From the NCBI RefSeq assembly GCF_022346885.1, contig NZ_JAKRNK010000006.1, positions 62,001 through 126,000 on the forward strand: a stretch of DNA of 64,000 bases, read 5' to 3'. This stretch comes from Paenibacillus sp. ACRRX. Lineage in GTDB: Bacteria > Bacillota > Bacilli > Paenibacillales > Paenibacillaceae. Position numbers and translations under genes: made by a program. This document shows, piece after piece, positions 26,735 through 35,195 of this stretch. Every line of letters starts with the position of its first letter. Positions within the stretch are counted from its first letter, which is position 1. The notes under the pieces were generated by a model, which made no database searches, was not told where the DNA came from, and saw nothing but the letters and a program-made list of their open reading frames with translations.

Positions 26735-26788
26735 TTCATTACAACTTCAGTTAAATTTCATCTGGATTTCATACAGCTTTAGTATACT
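26735..26788 (+). promoter_or_regulatory. Promoter of the two-component operon with four TTCA direct repeats at 11-nt pitch
   Basis: TTCA starts at 26735, 26746, 26757 and 26768, exactly 11 nt apart (TTCATTACAAC, TTCAGTTAAAT, TTCATCTGGAT, TTCATACAGCT). The last copy begins 15 nt upstream of a TATACT -10 (26783-26788). No good -35 box is present, so the repeats sit where an activator would replace it. An 11-nt direct-repeat pitch is typical of OmpR/PhoB-family regulators bound in tandem. The same geometry occurs at 28954-28996. Confidence 0.7.
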
Positions 26789-26836
26789 CGTGGATGCACT
26801 AGCTGAGATTAAAATTATACATCGAGGTGAGCATAA

Positions 26837-27508
26837 GTGGCAGTAAACATTCTGGTTATCGAAGATGATCTTTATATTCAAGAGCTTATTCAAGAATTTC
26901 TTCGAGCTCAAGATTATGTTGTAGAAGTAGCTAGTGATGGAAGTGAAGGGTACAACAAGTTTCAACAAGGTACGTTTGATCTGGTCCTGCTGGACGTTAT
27001 GCTGCCGAACATGGATGGTTATTCCGTGTGTAGAATGATTCGCAACAAACACTGCACACCCGTTATCATCATGACTGCGTTAAGTGAAGAGAAAGACCAG
27101 CTCAAAGCATTCGAGCTGGAAGCAGATGACTTCATTTCAAAACCGTTCTCTTTTAATGTGCTTGTCAAACGAGTCGAAGCTATCCTGCGGCGGTCTAAAA
27201 CAGAGACCAAGCCCAAAGAGCTGTATTTTGACCGTCTCCGCTTGGATTGTGATAGCTATAAAGCTTATATTGATCAATCACTTATTGAAATCACAGTTAA
27301 GGAATTTAGCATACTTCAATACTTTTTAGAAAATGTGGGTCGAACGATTACGAGGGAGATGCTGCTGGATCGGATTTGGGGATATGATTTCTATGGAGAT
27401 ACGCGGATTGTAGACGCACATATTAAAAATATTCGAAAAAAGTTAGGATTGCCTTACATTCGAACGGTTAAAGGAATAGGTTACATTATAGATGGTGGTG
27501 AAAGTTGA
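26837..27508 (+). CDS. OmpR/PhoB-family response regulator
   Basis: 223 aa. Receiver domain residues 1-115 with acidic pocket EDD at 9-11, phospho-acceptor Asp53 (LLDVMLPNMDGY), Thr in MTAL and Lys in SKPF; winged-helix Trans_reg_C domain about 125-220 with ending RTVKGIGYII. GTG start with AGGTGAG upstream. Its stop overlaps the start of the kinase gene by 4 nt, so the pair is translationally coupled. TTCA direct repeats in its own promoter and in that of the following ABC operon suggest it controls both (inference). The inducing signal is unknown. Confidence 0.92.
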   Translation: MAVNILVIEDDLYIQELIQEFLRAQDYVVEVASDGSEGYNKFQQGTFDLVLLDVMLPNMDGYSVCRMIRNKHCTPVIIMTALSEEKDQLKAFELEADDFISKPFSFNVLVKRVEAILRRSKTETKPKELYFDRLRLDCDSYKAYIDQSLIEITVKEFSILQYFLENVGRTITREMLLDRIWGYDFYGDTRIVDAHIKNIRKKLGLPYIRTVKGIGYIIDGGES

Positions 27509-28929
27509 AACGTCGTGGGATTACATTCAAAATATTTATAGTCACTACCATTTTACTTGTCGTGTCGGCTCTGATTTTATATCTTACGCTTTATTTTTTA
27601 CTTCCTCCTTATTATTATCATAACAAAAAAGCAAAGCTTGAGGCTGGCGTGCATACATTAGTCTCCCAAATCGAAGCGAGTAAATGGGACAAGGCAAAAG
27701 ATATACTGAAGGAGTTTGAACATCAGTACAACGCCAGTGTAATGGTTCAAAGTGAGAAAAATCAAATCATTTTTCCTAATGTTGTTTTTCTCAAAGATAC
27801 TGATAACGCTAAAATAACGGGCTCCACTATGCCTCCTGTAGTAAGAGATGATACTTTTAATAAAATGATGCCTGTTTCTTTTGTAGGTGATCGTGAGCGA
27901 TATCGTTTGATGGTCACGGCATCACTCCAGCCTGTTGATGAGGCAGCAACCGTTATATTGACGTTTCTACCCTACATGGTAATCGTAATTCTACTGCTTT
28001 CCTTTGTTGGTGCATATGTGTATTCTCGACTCATTGCACGACCACTGCTTGGCCTAAATGTTATGGCTAAAAAGATGGCCATGCTTGATTTCAGTACAGA
28101 TTTCGACTTCAAGTCAAATGACGAAATTGGAGAGCTGGCAAGTTCATTAAATAAGCTGTCTCGCAATCTGCAACGCTCAATGGAGGAGCTTCATCTGGCT
28201 AATTCACAGCTGACAGACGACATCAAAAAAAAGGAAGAACAAGAAATCCAGCGACGGGAGTTTGTTGCGATGATTTCGCATGAATTGAAAACCCCGATTA
28301 CTGCGGTATCAGGCCAATTGGAGGCTATGATTCATAATATTGGACCTTACCGCAATCGAGATAAATATTTGCTGCAATCACATCAAATTACGCAAGAGAT
28401 GGAGAAGCTTGTTCATGAGATACTTGATATTTCGAGCCTAGAAAGCCAGGAGTTCAGGCCGCAAATCCGAACTTTGAATGCTACGCTGCTGCTGACAAAT
28501 ATAATAGAGAACTATCAATATTTTTGTGATACCAAAAAGATTAAGCTTGTAAGCGACATAGCGGAGAACGTCACGCTGCAGGCTGATGAACGTTTGTTGT
28601 CTAAAGCAGTGTCCAATGTATTAAGCAATGCAGTCAAATATACCCCTAAGGGGGAGGTAGTAAGTGTACACCTTTTTAAAACTTTGGATGGCATACAACT
28701 GGATGTAATGAATTCAGGCACGCATATCGAAGCGAATGAGCTACCTCATCTCTTCAAACCTTTTTATCGACTAGAGAAGTCACGAAGCCGAACGACAGGA
28801 GGTAGTGGACTTGGTTTATACATTGTACAAAAGGTATTGGAAGCACATCATGCCCAGTATAAATTAACAAATGAAGCCAATGGCGTAAAGTTTTCTATGA
28901 GTTTCCCAAGAACCTGGAACGATACTTAG
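27505..28929 (+). CDS. Membrane sensor histidine kinase
   Basis: 474 aa. TM1 about 8-33, extracellular sensor about 34-150, TM2 about 152-174, HAMP about 175-228, a short coiled coil, then HisKA with His259 in MISHELKTP and HATPase with N box (NVLSNAVKYTP) and G box (GGSGLGLYIV). Partner of the preceding response regulator. The extracellular region of about 115 residues is large enough to sense a ligand or cell-wall damage, but has no domain I recognise. The terminator overlaps its stop codon. Confidence 0.92.
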   Translation: MKRRGITFKIFIVTTILLVVSALILYLTLYFLLPPYYYHNKKAKLEAGVHTLVSQIEASKWDKAKDILKEFEHQYNASVMVQSEKNQIIFPNVVFLKDTDNAKITGSTMPPVVRDDTFNKMMPVSFVGDRERYRLMVTASLQPVDEAATVILTFLPYMVIVILLLSFVGAYVYSRLIARPLLGLNVMAKKMAMLDFSTDFDFKSNDEIGELASSLNKLSRNLQRSMEELHLANSQLTDDIKKKEEQEIQRREFVAMISHELKTPITAVSGQLEAMIHNIGPYRNRDKYLLQSHQITQEMEKLVHEILDISSLESQEFRPQIRTLNATLLLTNIIENYQYFCDTKKIKLVSDIAENVTLQADERLLSKAVSNVLSNAVKYTPKGEVVSVHLFKTLDGIQLDVMNSGTHIEANELPHLFKPFYRLEKSRSRTTGGSGLGLYIVQKVLEAHHAQYKLTNEANGVKFSMSFPRTWNDT

Positions 28930-28947
28930 TTCCGGGTTCTTTTTCTT
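28909..28947 (+). terminator. Terminator overlapping the kinase stop codon
   Basis: AAGAACCTGGAAC pairs with GTTCCGGGTTCTT around GATACTTA, followed by TTTCTT. It separates the two-component operon from the ABC operon. Confidence 0.8.
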
Positions 28948-28953
28948 ATTCCA

Positions 28954-28996
28954 TTCATACGTACTTCATATGAACTTCAAGTTGACCCAATATACT
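28954..28996 (+). promoter_or_regulatory. Promoter of the ABC/HlyD operon with three TTCA repeats at 11-nt pitch
   Basis: TTCA at 28954, 28965 and 28976 (TTCATACGTAC, TTCATATGAAC, TTCAAGTTGAC), then TATACT at 28991-28996. The last repeat is 15 nt from the -10 box, exactly as at the regulator's own promoter. Likely a target of the neighbouring response regulator. Confidence 0.7.
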
Positions 28997-29057
28997 AGGC
29001 TCCATAGAAGCGGGAAACATACCGATTGATGATGTTACCGATATGGAGGAGAAGCTT

Positions 29058-29924
29058 ATGAATATACACCGTGTAAAGATTAAGGAGATGTTAACTGCTT
29101 GTTGCTTTCTCGCTCCAAGTCTTATCGGTTTTGCGTTGTTTTATTTAATTCCATTTGGTACAAGCATCCTGTACGCCTTCCAGGATCGTCTCACGGCTGC
29201 ATGGACGCTCGTTAATTATTCAGATTTGCTTTCCAGCTTGTCATTTCAAAAAGCAGCAGCAAATACCATCCGATTCACCGCTATAAGCGTACCGTTGCTT
29301 GTTACTTTATCTCTCATTGTGGCAATGCTGTTAAACCAGCGTGTGTTCTTCAGAAACTGGCTGCGAACAGCATATGTGCTGCCATTAATCGTGCCGGTGG
29401 CTTCTATCGTGCTCTTTTGGCAGATCATGTTTGATTGGAACGGGGTATTTAACGCTTTTTTGCAATACGCAGGTTGGAGTCGCATCGATTGGATGAAATC
29501 AGAATGGTCTGAGGCGGTTATCATTCTTATCTATGTATGGAAGAACATTGGATACAACGTTGTTTTGTTTCTGGCGGGCCTACAAAATATTCCTGAGCAA
29601 TATTATGAAATCGCAGATCTGGAAGGGGCAGGGCCAATACGTAAGTTGTTTGGCATCACGTTAATCTATTTGACACCTACGATGTTCCTGGTCATCCTGA
29701 TGTCCGTATTAAATTCATTCAAAGTGTTTCGGGAGACGTATCTCATAGCAGGAGCTTATCCGCAAGATCGCATTTATATGCTGCAGCACTATATGAACAA
29801 TATGTTCTTATCGCTGGACATTCAGAAGTTATCTGCAGCAGCGACACTTATGGCAGTCTGTATTGTCGTATTGGTTGCTTGCTTGTTCCTAATCGAGCGC
29901 ATGTTCCGCTCATTTATGGAGTAA
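29058..29924 (+). CDS. ABC transporter permease, MalF/UgpA-like (carbohydrate uptake type)
   Basis: 288 aa with six TM segments and the BPD permease signature with EAA loop (EIADLEGAGPIRKLFGITL). I use the ATG at 29058, preceded by GGAGGAG, rather than the ATG at 29043 which overlaps that site. Known: pairs with a second permease, a lipoprotein and an MsmK-type ATPase to import sugars. Here the second permease and lipoprotein are present but no ATPase is. First gene of the operon under the TTCA-repeat promoter. Confidence 0.88.
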   Translation: MNIHRVKIKEMLTACCFLAPSLIGFALFYLIPFGTSILYAFQDRLTAAWTLVNYSDLLSSLSFQKAAANTIRFTAISVPLLVTLSLIVAMLLNQRVFFRNWLRTAYVLPLIVPVASIVLFWQIMFDWNGVFNAFLQYAGWSRIDWMKSEWSEAVIILIYVWKNIGYNVVLFLAGLQNIPEQYYEIADLEGAGPIRKLFGITLIYLTPTMFLVILMSVLNSFKVFRETYLIAGAYPQDRIYMLQHYMNNMFLSLDIQKLSAAATLMAVCIVVLVACLFLIERMFRSFME

Positions 29925-29959
29925 GACGCATAACTACATGGGTTCAGGAGGTTGCACAA

Positions 29960-30826
29960 GTGGGCAAAAAATTTAAAGAAAATATGCTGTCACTCTTACG
30001 AACGATTGGATTAACGATTTTTGCACTTCTGTTATTTGTCCCGATTTTAGTTACAGTTGTTAATTCTTTGATGCCAGAACGAGAGATTTTCGCAAATTAC
30101 GACATGCTTGGAAGTTCGAGCAGGAACGATTTCGTTAACTTGAAGCTGATTCCCGATTGGGTCTCCTTTGGACAATATTTTAAGGTGCTCGTATCCACAT
30201 CGGGATATTTACACATGTTCTGGAACTCTGTGTACATGGTTGTGCCAATAATAATCGGGCAGGTGGCAGTGGGGGCATTAGCAGCCTACGCTTTTGCAAA
30301 ATTTCGTTTCCCGGGTAAAGAGTTATTGTTTTTCCTTTACCTGACAGCGATGTTAATGCCATTTCAAGTCACGCTTGTACCCAATTATTTAATGGTAGAC
30401 CGTCTTGGACTTTTAAATAGTTCCAGTTCCATCATTCTCCCAGGGATATTCGCTGCGTTTGGGGTGTTTTTGCTAAGGCAATTTATGCTCCAGATTCCCA
30501 CGGCCTACATGGAAGCTGCCAAAATAGATGGCGCGAGTTATTTACGCATCTTTGTGTCTATTGTATTACCAATGGTCAAACCAGGGATTGCAGCACTTAT
30601 TGTACTGTTATTCGCTGACAACTGGAATATGGTCGAGCAGCCGCTCATCTTTCTCCGTGATGCGGAATTACAACCGCTCTCCGTATTTCTGTCCAGCCTG
30701 CAGAAGGAAGCCTTCGGGGTTACATTTGCCGCTTCTTGCCTTTATATGGCGCCTATGGTGCTGCTATTTCTAAATACGGAGAAGTATTTTATTGAAGGGA
30801 TTCAACTTTCCGGTATTAAAGGGTAA
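29960..30826 (+). CDS. ABC transporter permease, MalG/AraQ-like
   Basis: 288 aa from a GTG at 29960 with AGGAGG at 29946-29951; an open frame extends to 29879 but would overlap the upstream gene and lacks a ribosome site. Six TM segments; EAA loop EAAKIDGASYLRIFVSIVLP. Forms the heterodimeric membrane channel with the preceding permease. In the same operon as an HlyD-like adaptor, which is unusual for a sugar importer. Confidence 0.88.
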   Translation: MGKKFKENMLSLLRTIGLTIFALLLFVPILVTVVNSLMPEREIFANYDMLGSSSRNDFVNLKLIPDWVSFGQYFKVLVSTSGYLHMFWNSVYMVVPIIIGQVAVGALAAYAFAKFRFPGKELLFFLYLTAMLMPFQVTLVPNYLMVDRLGLLNSSSSIILPGIFAAFGVFLLRQFMLQIPTAYMEAAKIDGASYLRIFVSIVLPMVKPGIAALIVLLFADNWNMVEQPLIFLRDAELQPLSVFLSSLQKEAFGVTFAASCLYMAPMVLLFLNTEKYFIEGIQLSGIKG

Positions 30827-30872
30827 CGCCTCTTAACATCGATCATTCACCATAGTACAGGGAGGAATTGAA

Positions 30873-32006
30873 ATGCTGGCTATACGCCGCCATCTGCTGC
30901 GTTATTTGTTTATTGCGTTTTTTGGACTATTGGCCGTGCTGACCTTGTTCAGCAATACCTTTCAAACGATGATGCTGCCAAAAGTGACGACAGAAAATGC
31001 CGCTACCAAATTGTTATCTCTAGTCATTGAAGGCAGTGGGACGATCACCTATAAGGAGCAGGAAGATTTGATTAGTGACAGTAGCACAAAAGTGACCAAA
31101 GTTCATGTTAACAAAAACGATGATGTTAAGAAGGGCCAAGTACTTGTAACATTCGATAATTCTGCACTTAAGCAGCAGTTGCTAGATGAAGAAGATGGGC
31201 TGAAAAGGCTGCTGTTAGATATCGATGCACAAAGAGAACAATACATTGCTGCGAAAAGAGAAGAAGATGCAGAGGCATTACGGCAGGTAAAGCGTGAACT
31301 TGACAAACAACAATTAAGTGTAAATACACAACAACGAAAGATTGATAGCTTGCGCAGTGATTTGTCAAAAAATAATACGATAATGGCTCCTTATAGTGGG
31401 CGGGTATTGGATATTCAAGCGAGAGAGGGCGGGATACTCTCCAGTGGATCGACAGCGCTAACCCTAGCAAAATCCAGCGCTGGATTCCATTTTTCATTTG
31501 CCACAGATGTAAACGCATCTGAACTCATGCAGCTCGGCGAAAGTGTACAAGTCCGTGTGAAAGATGAAAAAGAATGGACGGTGACGGGTACGATCACAAA
31601 AATCAAGGAAAGTTCAACACCTGATAATCAGGGGGCAAAAGGAGAAATAGGTGCTATGAACAACGAGCAGGAGGATACGAAGAAGATCATTGAGGTCACG
31701 ATGAAGGATAACAATTTGAAAGGAGGTGAGCAGGCAAGCATGTACATCGACAAACCGCTTAAGCAGCAAGGGTTGGTCTTACGTAAAGAGGTCCTTAAGA
31801 AAGATAGTACAGGAAGTTATGTATTTGTTGTGCGAGAAAAGAAAAGTCCGTTAGGCAATACGTACACCGCACAAAAAACACCTGTGAAGACGGGAAGTGA
31901 AACAGAAGATGAGGTAATTATACTATCTGGTCTTACCCCAGTAGCGGATATTATTGTAGAAATGAGTGAACCGTTGCAAGATGGCAACCGGGTTCGACTA
32001 AATTAA
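30873..32006 (+). CDS. HlyD/MFP-family efflux adaptor protein
   Basis: 377 aa. N-terminal TM anchor (residues about 8-28), lipoyl/barrel-sandwich half (VTKVHVNKNDDVKKGQVLVTF, about 68-90), an alpha-helical hairpin (about 95-160), the second lipoyl half (IMAPYSGRVLDIQAREGG), and beta-barrel domain to the end. Start ATG 30873 with GGGAGG upstream. Known: such adaptors work with MacB-type ABC or RND exporters and, in Firmicutes, sit outside the membrane. Here it lies between importer permeases and a solute-binding lipoprotein, not beside an exporter. It may serve an exporter elsewhere, or act as an extra extracellular scaffold. Confidence 0.85.
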   Translation: MLAIRRHLLRYLFIAFFGLLAVLTLFSNTFQTMMLPKVTTENAATKLLSLVIEGSGTITYKEQEDLISDSSTKVTKVHVNKNDDVKKGQVLVTFDNSALKQQLLDEEDGLKRLLLDIDAQREQYIAAKREEDAEALRQVKRELDKQQLSVNTQQRKIDSLRSDLSKNNTIMAPYSGRVLDIQAREGGILSSGSTALTLAKSSAGFHFSFATDVNASELMQLGESVQVRVKDEKEWTVTGTITKIKESSTPDNQGAKGEIGAMNNEQEDTKKIIEVTMKDNNLKGGEQASMYIDKPLKQQGLVLRKEVLKKDSTGSYVFVVREKKSPLGNTYTAQKTPVKTGSETEDEVIILSGLTPVADIIVEMSEPLQDGNRVRLN

Positions 32007-32021
32007 AAAGGAATGATAATA

Positions 32022-33356
32022 ATGAACAAAAAATGGTTGCTACTCTTTATAATCGCCATGTTATCTATAACGGCTTGTACGTCAAATCATGCAGATCCTG
32101 TATCGGATTCTTCCCCTTCACCCGAAGCTGGAGGCAAGAAAACAGTCGTTGTTTCCGTACTGCATGTAAACCCTTTTCTAGAAACGGTCGTTGAAAAGTT
32201 CGAGGCCTTGCATCCTGACATTTATATCGAACTTAAAAGCTATCCCATTAGCGGCGGCTTGATAATGACTGGATTAGAGACTGAGAAGTATGTGCAATCG
32301 GTACTTACTGAAGCGATGTCCGGGAAAGGAGCGGATTTGATAGAAATGAGAAACTTGCCAGAAGACAAATTGGTGGATAAACAGGTATTGGCTAACATAA
32401 ATGATCTCATGACAAATGATTCATCGTTTGATAAGCAGCAGTATTTCCAAAACATATTCCAGTCACCACAAGGTGCTGAAGGTCTGTATTCCATGCCTGT
32501 TAATCTGATGCTGGATATGATGGTGGGTAAGCCCGATCTTTTGAAAAAGGTGAACGCTAACATTGACGATGGGGCATGGACATGGGAGCAGCTTAAGGAT
32601 ATCACTAAGAAGATACAGGCTCAGCAAGGCAAGGAAATATACGCCTTTGCCGGACTTCCACCAGAGATGATCATGTCTTACTTCCTTGAGGATAGCTATC
32701 GAGAATTTGTTCTGGATAATCAGCAAGCCAATTTTGACTCCAACGAATTCAGATCACTTATGCAAAATATTAAAGCGATGTACGATGAAGGGCTGATTAA
32801 TGCCAATGACGAGAACCAAGAGGGTATGAGTACTTCCGGTGACGGAAATAAAAATAGCTTGTTCTCTTATACGGGAAGTAACAGAGCAGAAACTCTATTG
32901 AGCAAATTAGTAGATTCGAATAGTCAAATGTTCCAAAGACCAACGATCAGCGGTCAACCTCGCGGTTGGACTTACAAATCTAGCAACAGCTTTGGTATGA
33001 ATCGTAACTCCAAAGTTCAAAAGGAAGCTTGGGAATTTCTGAAGTTTATGCTCACAGAAGAGGTGCAAGCTTCGGACTACATGATGGGGATTCCCCTGCA
33101 TAAGGGAGCAAATGAGAAAAAGCTTCAGGAAGCAGCGCAAAAATTGGCTGCAACTGTGCCGGATGCCAAGTTATTGGAGGAACAAATTCAGTACGCGCAA
33201 AAAGTCCTTGAGACAGCACACCCAAGCTTTTCTATTGATAAAAAAATCGAGACTATCGTCCAAGAAGAGTTTGATTCCTATATGAATGGCCAGAAGTCAG
33301 TGGAGGAAGTAAGCAAGTTGATCCAGAATAGAGTCAGTACCTATTTGAACGAGTAA
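32022..33356 (+). CDS. ABC transporter solute-binding lipoprotein (family 1, carbohydrate type)
   Basis: 444 aa; ATG 32022 fits the AAGGA site better than the ATG at 32013. Signal peptide with lipobox ITAC (Cys about residue 19). Large extracellular domain with the SBP_bac_1 pattern (VVVSVLHVNPFLETVVEKFE; near the C-terminus KEAWEFLKFMLTEEVQ). Product binds a solute, probably a sugar or oligosaccharide, and delivers it to the two permeases. Last gene of the operon. The family is clear, the ligand is not. Confidence 0.88.
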   Translation: MNKKWLLLFIIAMLSITACTSNHADPVSDSSPSPEAGGKKTVVVSVLHVNPFLETVVEKFEALHPDIYIELKSYPISGGLIMTGLETEKYVQSVLTEAMSGKGADLIEMRNLPEDKLVDKQVLANINDLMTNDSSFDKQQYFQNIFQSPQGAEGLYSMPVNLMLDMMVGKPDLLKKVNANIDDGAWTWEQLKDITKKIQAQQGKEIYAFAGLPPEMIMSYFLEDSYREFVLDNQQANFDSNEFRSLMQNIKAMYDEGLINANDENQEGMSTSGDGNKNSLFSYTGSNRAETLLSKLVDSNSQMFQRPTISGQPRGWTYKSSNSFGMNRNSKVQKEAWEFLKFMLTEEVQASDYMMGIPLHKGANEKKLQEAAQKLAATVPDAKLLEEQIQYAQKVLETAHPSFSIDKKIETIVQEEFDSYMNGQKSVEEVSKLIQNRVSTYLNE

Positions 33357-33400
33357 AATCACTGACGGTAGGATGTAGAATAGAATCACGAACTAATAAT

Positions 33401-33439
33401 CGCAGATGCCCGCCACATACTATGGGGCGGGCATCTGCG
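33401..33439. terminator. Long perfect hairpin after the ABC operon
   Basis: CGCAGATGCCCGCC pairs with GGCGGGCATCTGCG (14 bp) around an 11-nt loop, 45 nt after the lipoprotein stop. It lacks a T-run on the plus side, so it may be an mRNA end-protecting hairpin or an imperfect terminator. The rest of 33357-33662 is AT-rich with no gene. Confidence 0.65.
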
Positions 33440-33662
33440 ATTGGCTTTAGAATCAGGTAATCAGCTTAACCACCCAAACATCAAAGGTGCTGGAGAATAC
33501 ACACTATGTTTAGCTGCTCTCTATTAATCAAATTTCTTTCCTGTAATCTATTATATTATCTTTATTAATATCACACATCGTGGTAAGCTCGATCATGTAA
33601 TCAAATATGTAATAAAATGTATTTGATGATTAGAAAACTCAAATGGGAAAGGTGGTAACGTT

Positions 33663-34319
33663 ATGAGGAAGTGGATGATGGTTATTTGGGCAATGGTAAT
33701 GGTTTTGTCGCTTAGCAGCTCTGTATTTGCAGACGGAAATTTTACAAGCAGCACCGTGAACTTAGGGAAGGATGCTAACGGAAAACGACAAGTACAAATC
33801 AGCTGGAATCCGCCACCTGGTAAGGAAGTGAGCCATTATGAAGTAAAGCGGCATGACGTTTTTTATGCTTGGTTTTGGTGGGATATATGTAATAATACAA
33901 CACAAACGACTTGCATAGACAACAAAATATCGCAGAAGGGAACATACGATTACTTTGTGATTGCACATCTAACGGATGGAACAAAGATTGAGGCACCGGT
34001 GTCACGCATACCCGTAGCGGACTACTTGGGCGTGCCTGCTGTCCCGACCATAACTGTTTCTTCTTTGGGCAATCGAAATTATAAGGTCGGGTTCTCCATC
34101 ACAAGCGGAAATAACGCGGACTTCTGGTATTTGTACCAAAACGGGAGCTGCACGTCTACCTGCTACCCTTTTCAAGATATATTAAATGAAAATGGAAACA
34201 ATCCTCAATCTGCCTCTCTTACTCTAACACTCCAACCTGGAACTTACGTATATACTTTGAAACTAGTAAATACTTATGGGGTAACCTGGGCCGTTCCATA
34301 CACCTTAGTTGTACCCTAA
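33663..34319 (+). CDS. Secreted FN3-like protein (218 aa)
   Basis: ATG 33663 with GGAAAGGTGG upstream. Signal peptide residues 1-24 (LSLSSSVFADG). Residues about 35-120 read as a fibronectin type III fold (RQVQISWNPPPGKEVSHYEVKR); a second beta-rich half follows (about 125-218) with aromatic strands and two cysteines in GSCTSTCYPF, plus two in CNNTTQTTC upstream, so disulfides are likely. Exported, probably a cell-surface or matrix protein. No enzyme motif. Convergent with another secreted FN3-like gene. Confidence 0.7.
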   Translation: MRKWMMVIWAMVMVLSLSSSVFADGNFTSSTVNLGKDANGKRQVQISWNPPPGKEVSHYEVKRHDVFYAWFWWDICNNTTQTTCIDNKISQKGTYDYFVIAHLTDGTKIEAPVSRIPVADYLGVPAVPTITVSSLGNRNYKVGFSITSGNNADFWYLYQNGSCTSTCYPFQDILNENGNNPQSASLTLTLQPGTYVYTLKLVNTYGVTWAVPYTLVVP

Positions 34320-34345
34320 ACCCTGATCCTAATCTAGCATTTCAA

Positions 34346-34398
34346 AAAAAGGAGCTGTTCTACAAGTCACAAAAATGCACTTGGGAAACAGCTCCTTT
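34346..34398. terminator. Bidirectional terminator between convergent FN3-like genes
   Basis: AAAGGAGCTGTT pairs with AACAGCTCCTTT, with A-rich and T-containing flanks. It lies between genes ending at 34319 (+) and 34461 (-). Confidence 0.75.
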
Positions 34399-34460
34399 CG
34401 CTAATTGATTATGAATATTAGCATCAGATGAGTACCCGTCATTATAAATATTTTGTTGGT

Positions 34461-34826
34461 TTAGTTCAGGATTACTTTTTGCTGGGTAGAGTATACCCCG
34501 TTCTTTACGGTTTGAAAGATATACCAGTATTGTTTGTTAGAATCAACATTTGTGTGATCCCAGAAGAGGGTTGTTCCTTTGGTTAATTCTTTTTTGAATA
34601 CTTCGATTAGATTAGTCCTATTCAACTTAATAACCCGAATGTAATCATAGTCGGTCGTAGGGTTCGTCCATGCAATAGTAACGGGAGAAGTGCTAGTAAG
34701 ATGAAGGTTAGTAACAGGGTCTGGTGCGGCGGCCGAAGTGATTGGAACGATTGTAAACATCAACACGAGGCATAGAAACAGGATACGGAAAACAGAACGC
34801 CCAGGCTTGCTTTTCAAAGAAAACAT
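34461..34826 (-). CDS. Small secreted FN3-like protein (121 aa)
   Basis: ATG 34826 with AAAGGAGG upstream. Signal peptide about residues 1-33 (ILFLCLVLMFTIVPITSAAA). The mature part is a single FN3-like domain (PDPVTNLHL, VTIAWTNPTTDYDYIRVIK, TNVDSNKQYWYIFQTV). No enzymatic motif. It may be a binding module secreted alone. Related in fold, not closely in sequence, to the convergent gene at 33663. Confidence 0.7.
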   Translation of the reverse strand: MFSLKSKPGRSVFRILFLCLVLMFTIVPITSAAAPDPVTNLHLTSTSPVTIAWTNPTTDYDYIRVIKLNRTNLIEVFKKELTKGTTLFWDHTNVDSNKQYWYIFQTVKNGVYSTQQKVILN

Positions 34827-35088
34827 CCATATTCCTCCTTTTGTATGGAAAACTTAATTCTTTTGTTACAGTATCTAGATACTCCTCCTTTCTTGCATTC
34901 TATTATATGGATGGTTTTACCTGTCATGACCTAATAATAACATCTTTTTGCTAACTTAGGTTGGATTTTATTACAAATAAATCCATTATTATGTTTGTGT
35001 GCAAGTCGTTCCAGTTATGTGGTTTGAGGGTGCGGATCAAGGGCTTACACCTCATATGAATATGTACAGCATAAATAACCTAATAGTA

Positions 35089-35122
35089 AAGAGGCCAACC
35101 TGTTAATTAGGATCGGCCTCTT
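35089..35122 (-). terminator. Hairpin downstream of the HAD gene
   Basis: AAGAGGCC and GGCCTCTT form an 8-bp stem with an 18-nt loop. On the minus strand it follows the phosphatase gene; the T-run is short (TTTA). The rest of 34827-35195 shows no gene. Confidence 0.55.
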
Positions 35123-35195
35123 CTCTGGTACGGACCGTTGATTCGATGGCATTCCATAAGATCCGCAAATGTCCTACGATTCTCGTTAAGGTTCT

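Noticed and set aside
33401-33439. Riboswitch or small RNA in the gap after the ABC operon
   Set aside because: It is a simple 14-bp perfect hairpin without further conserved structure; better explained as an mRNA-end hairpin.
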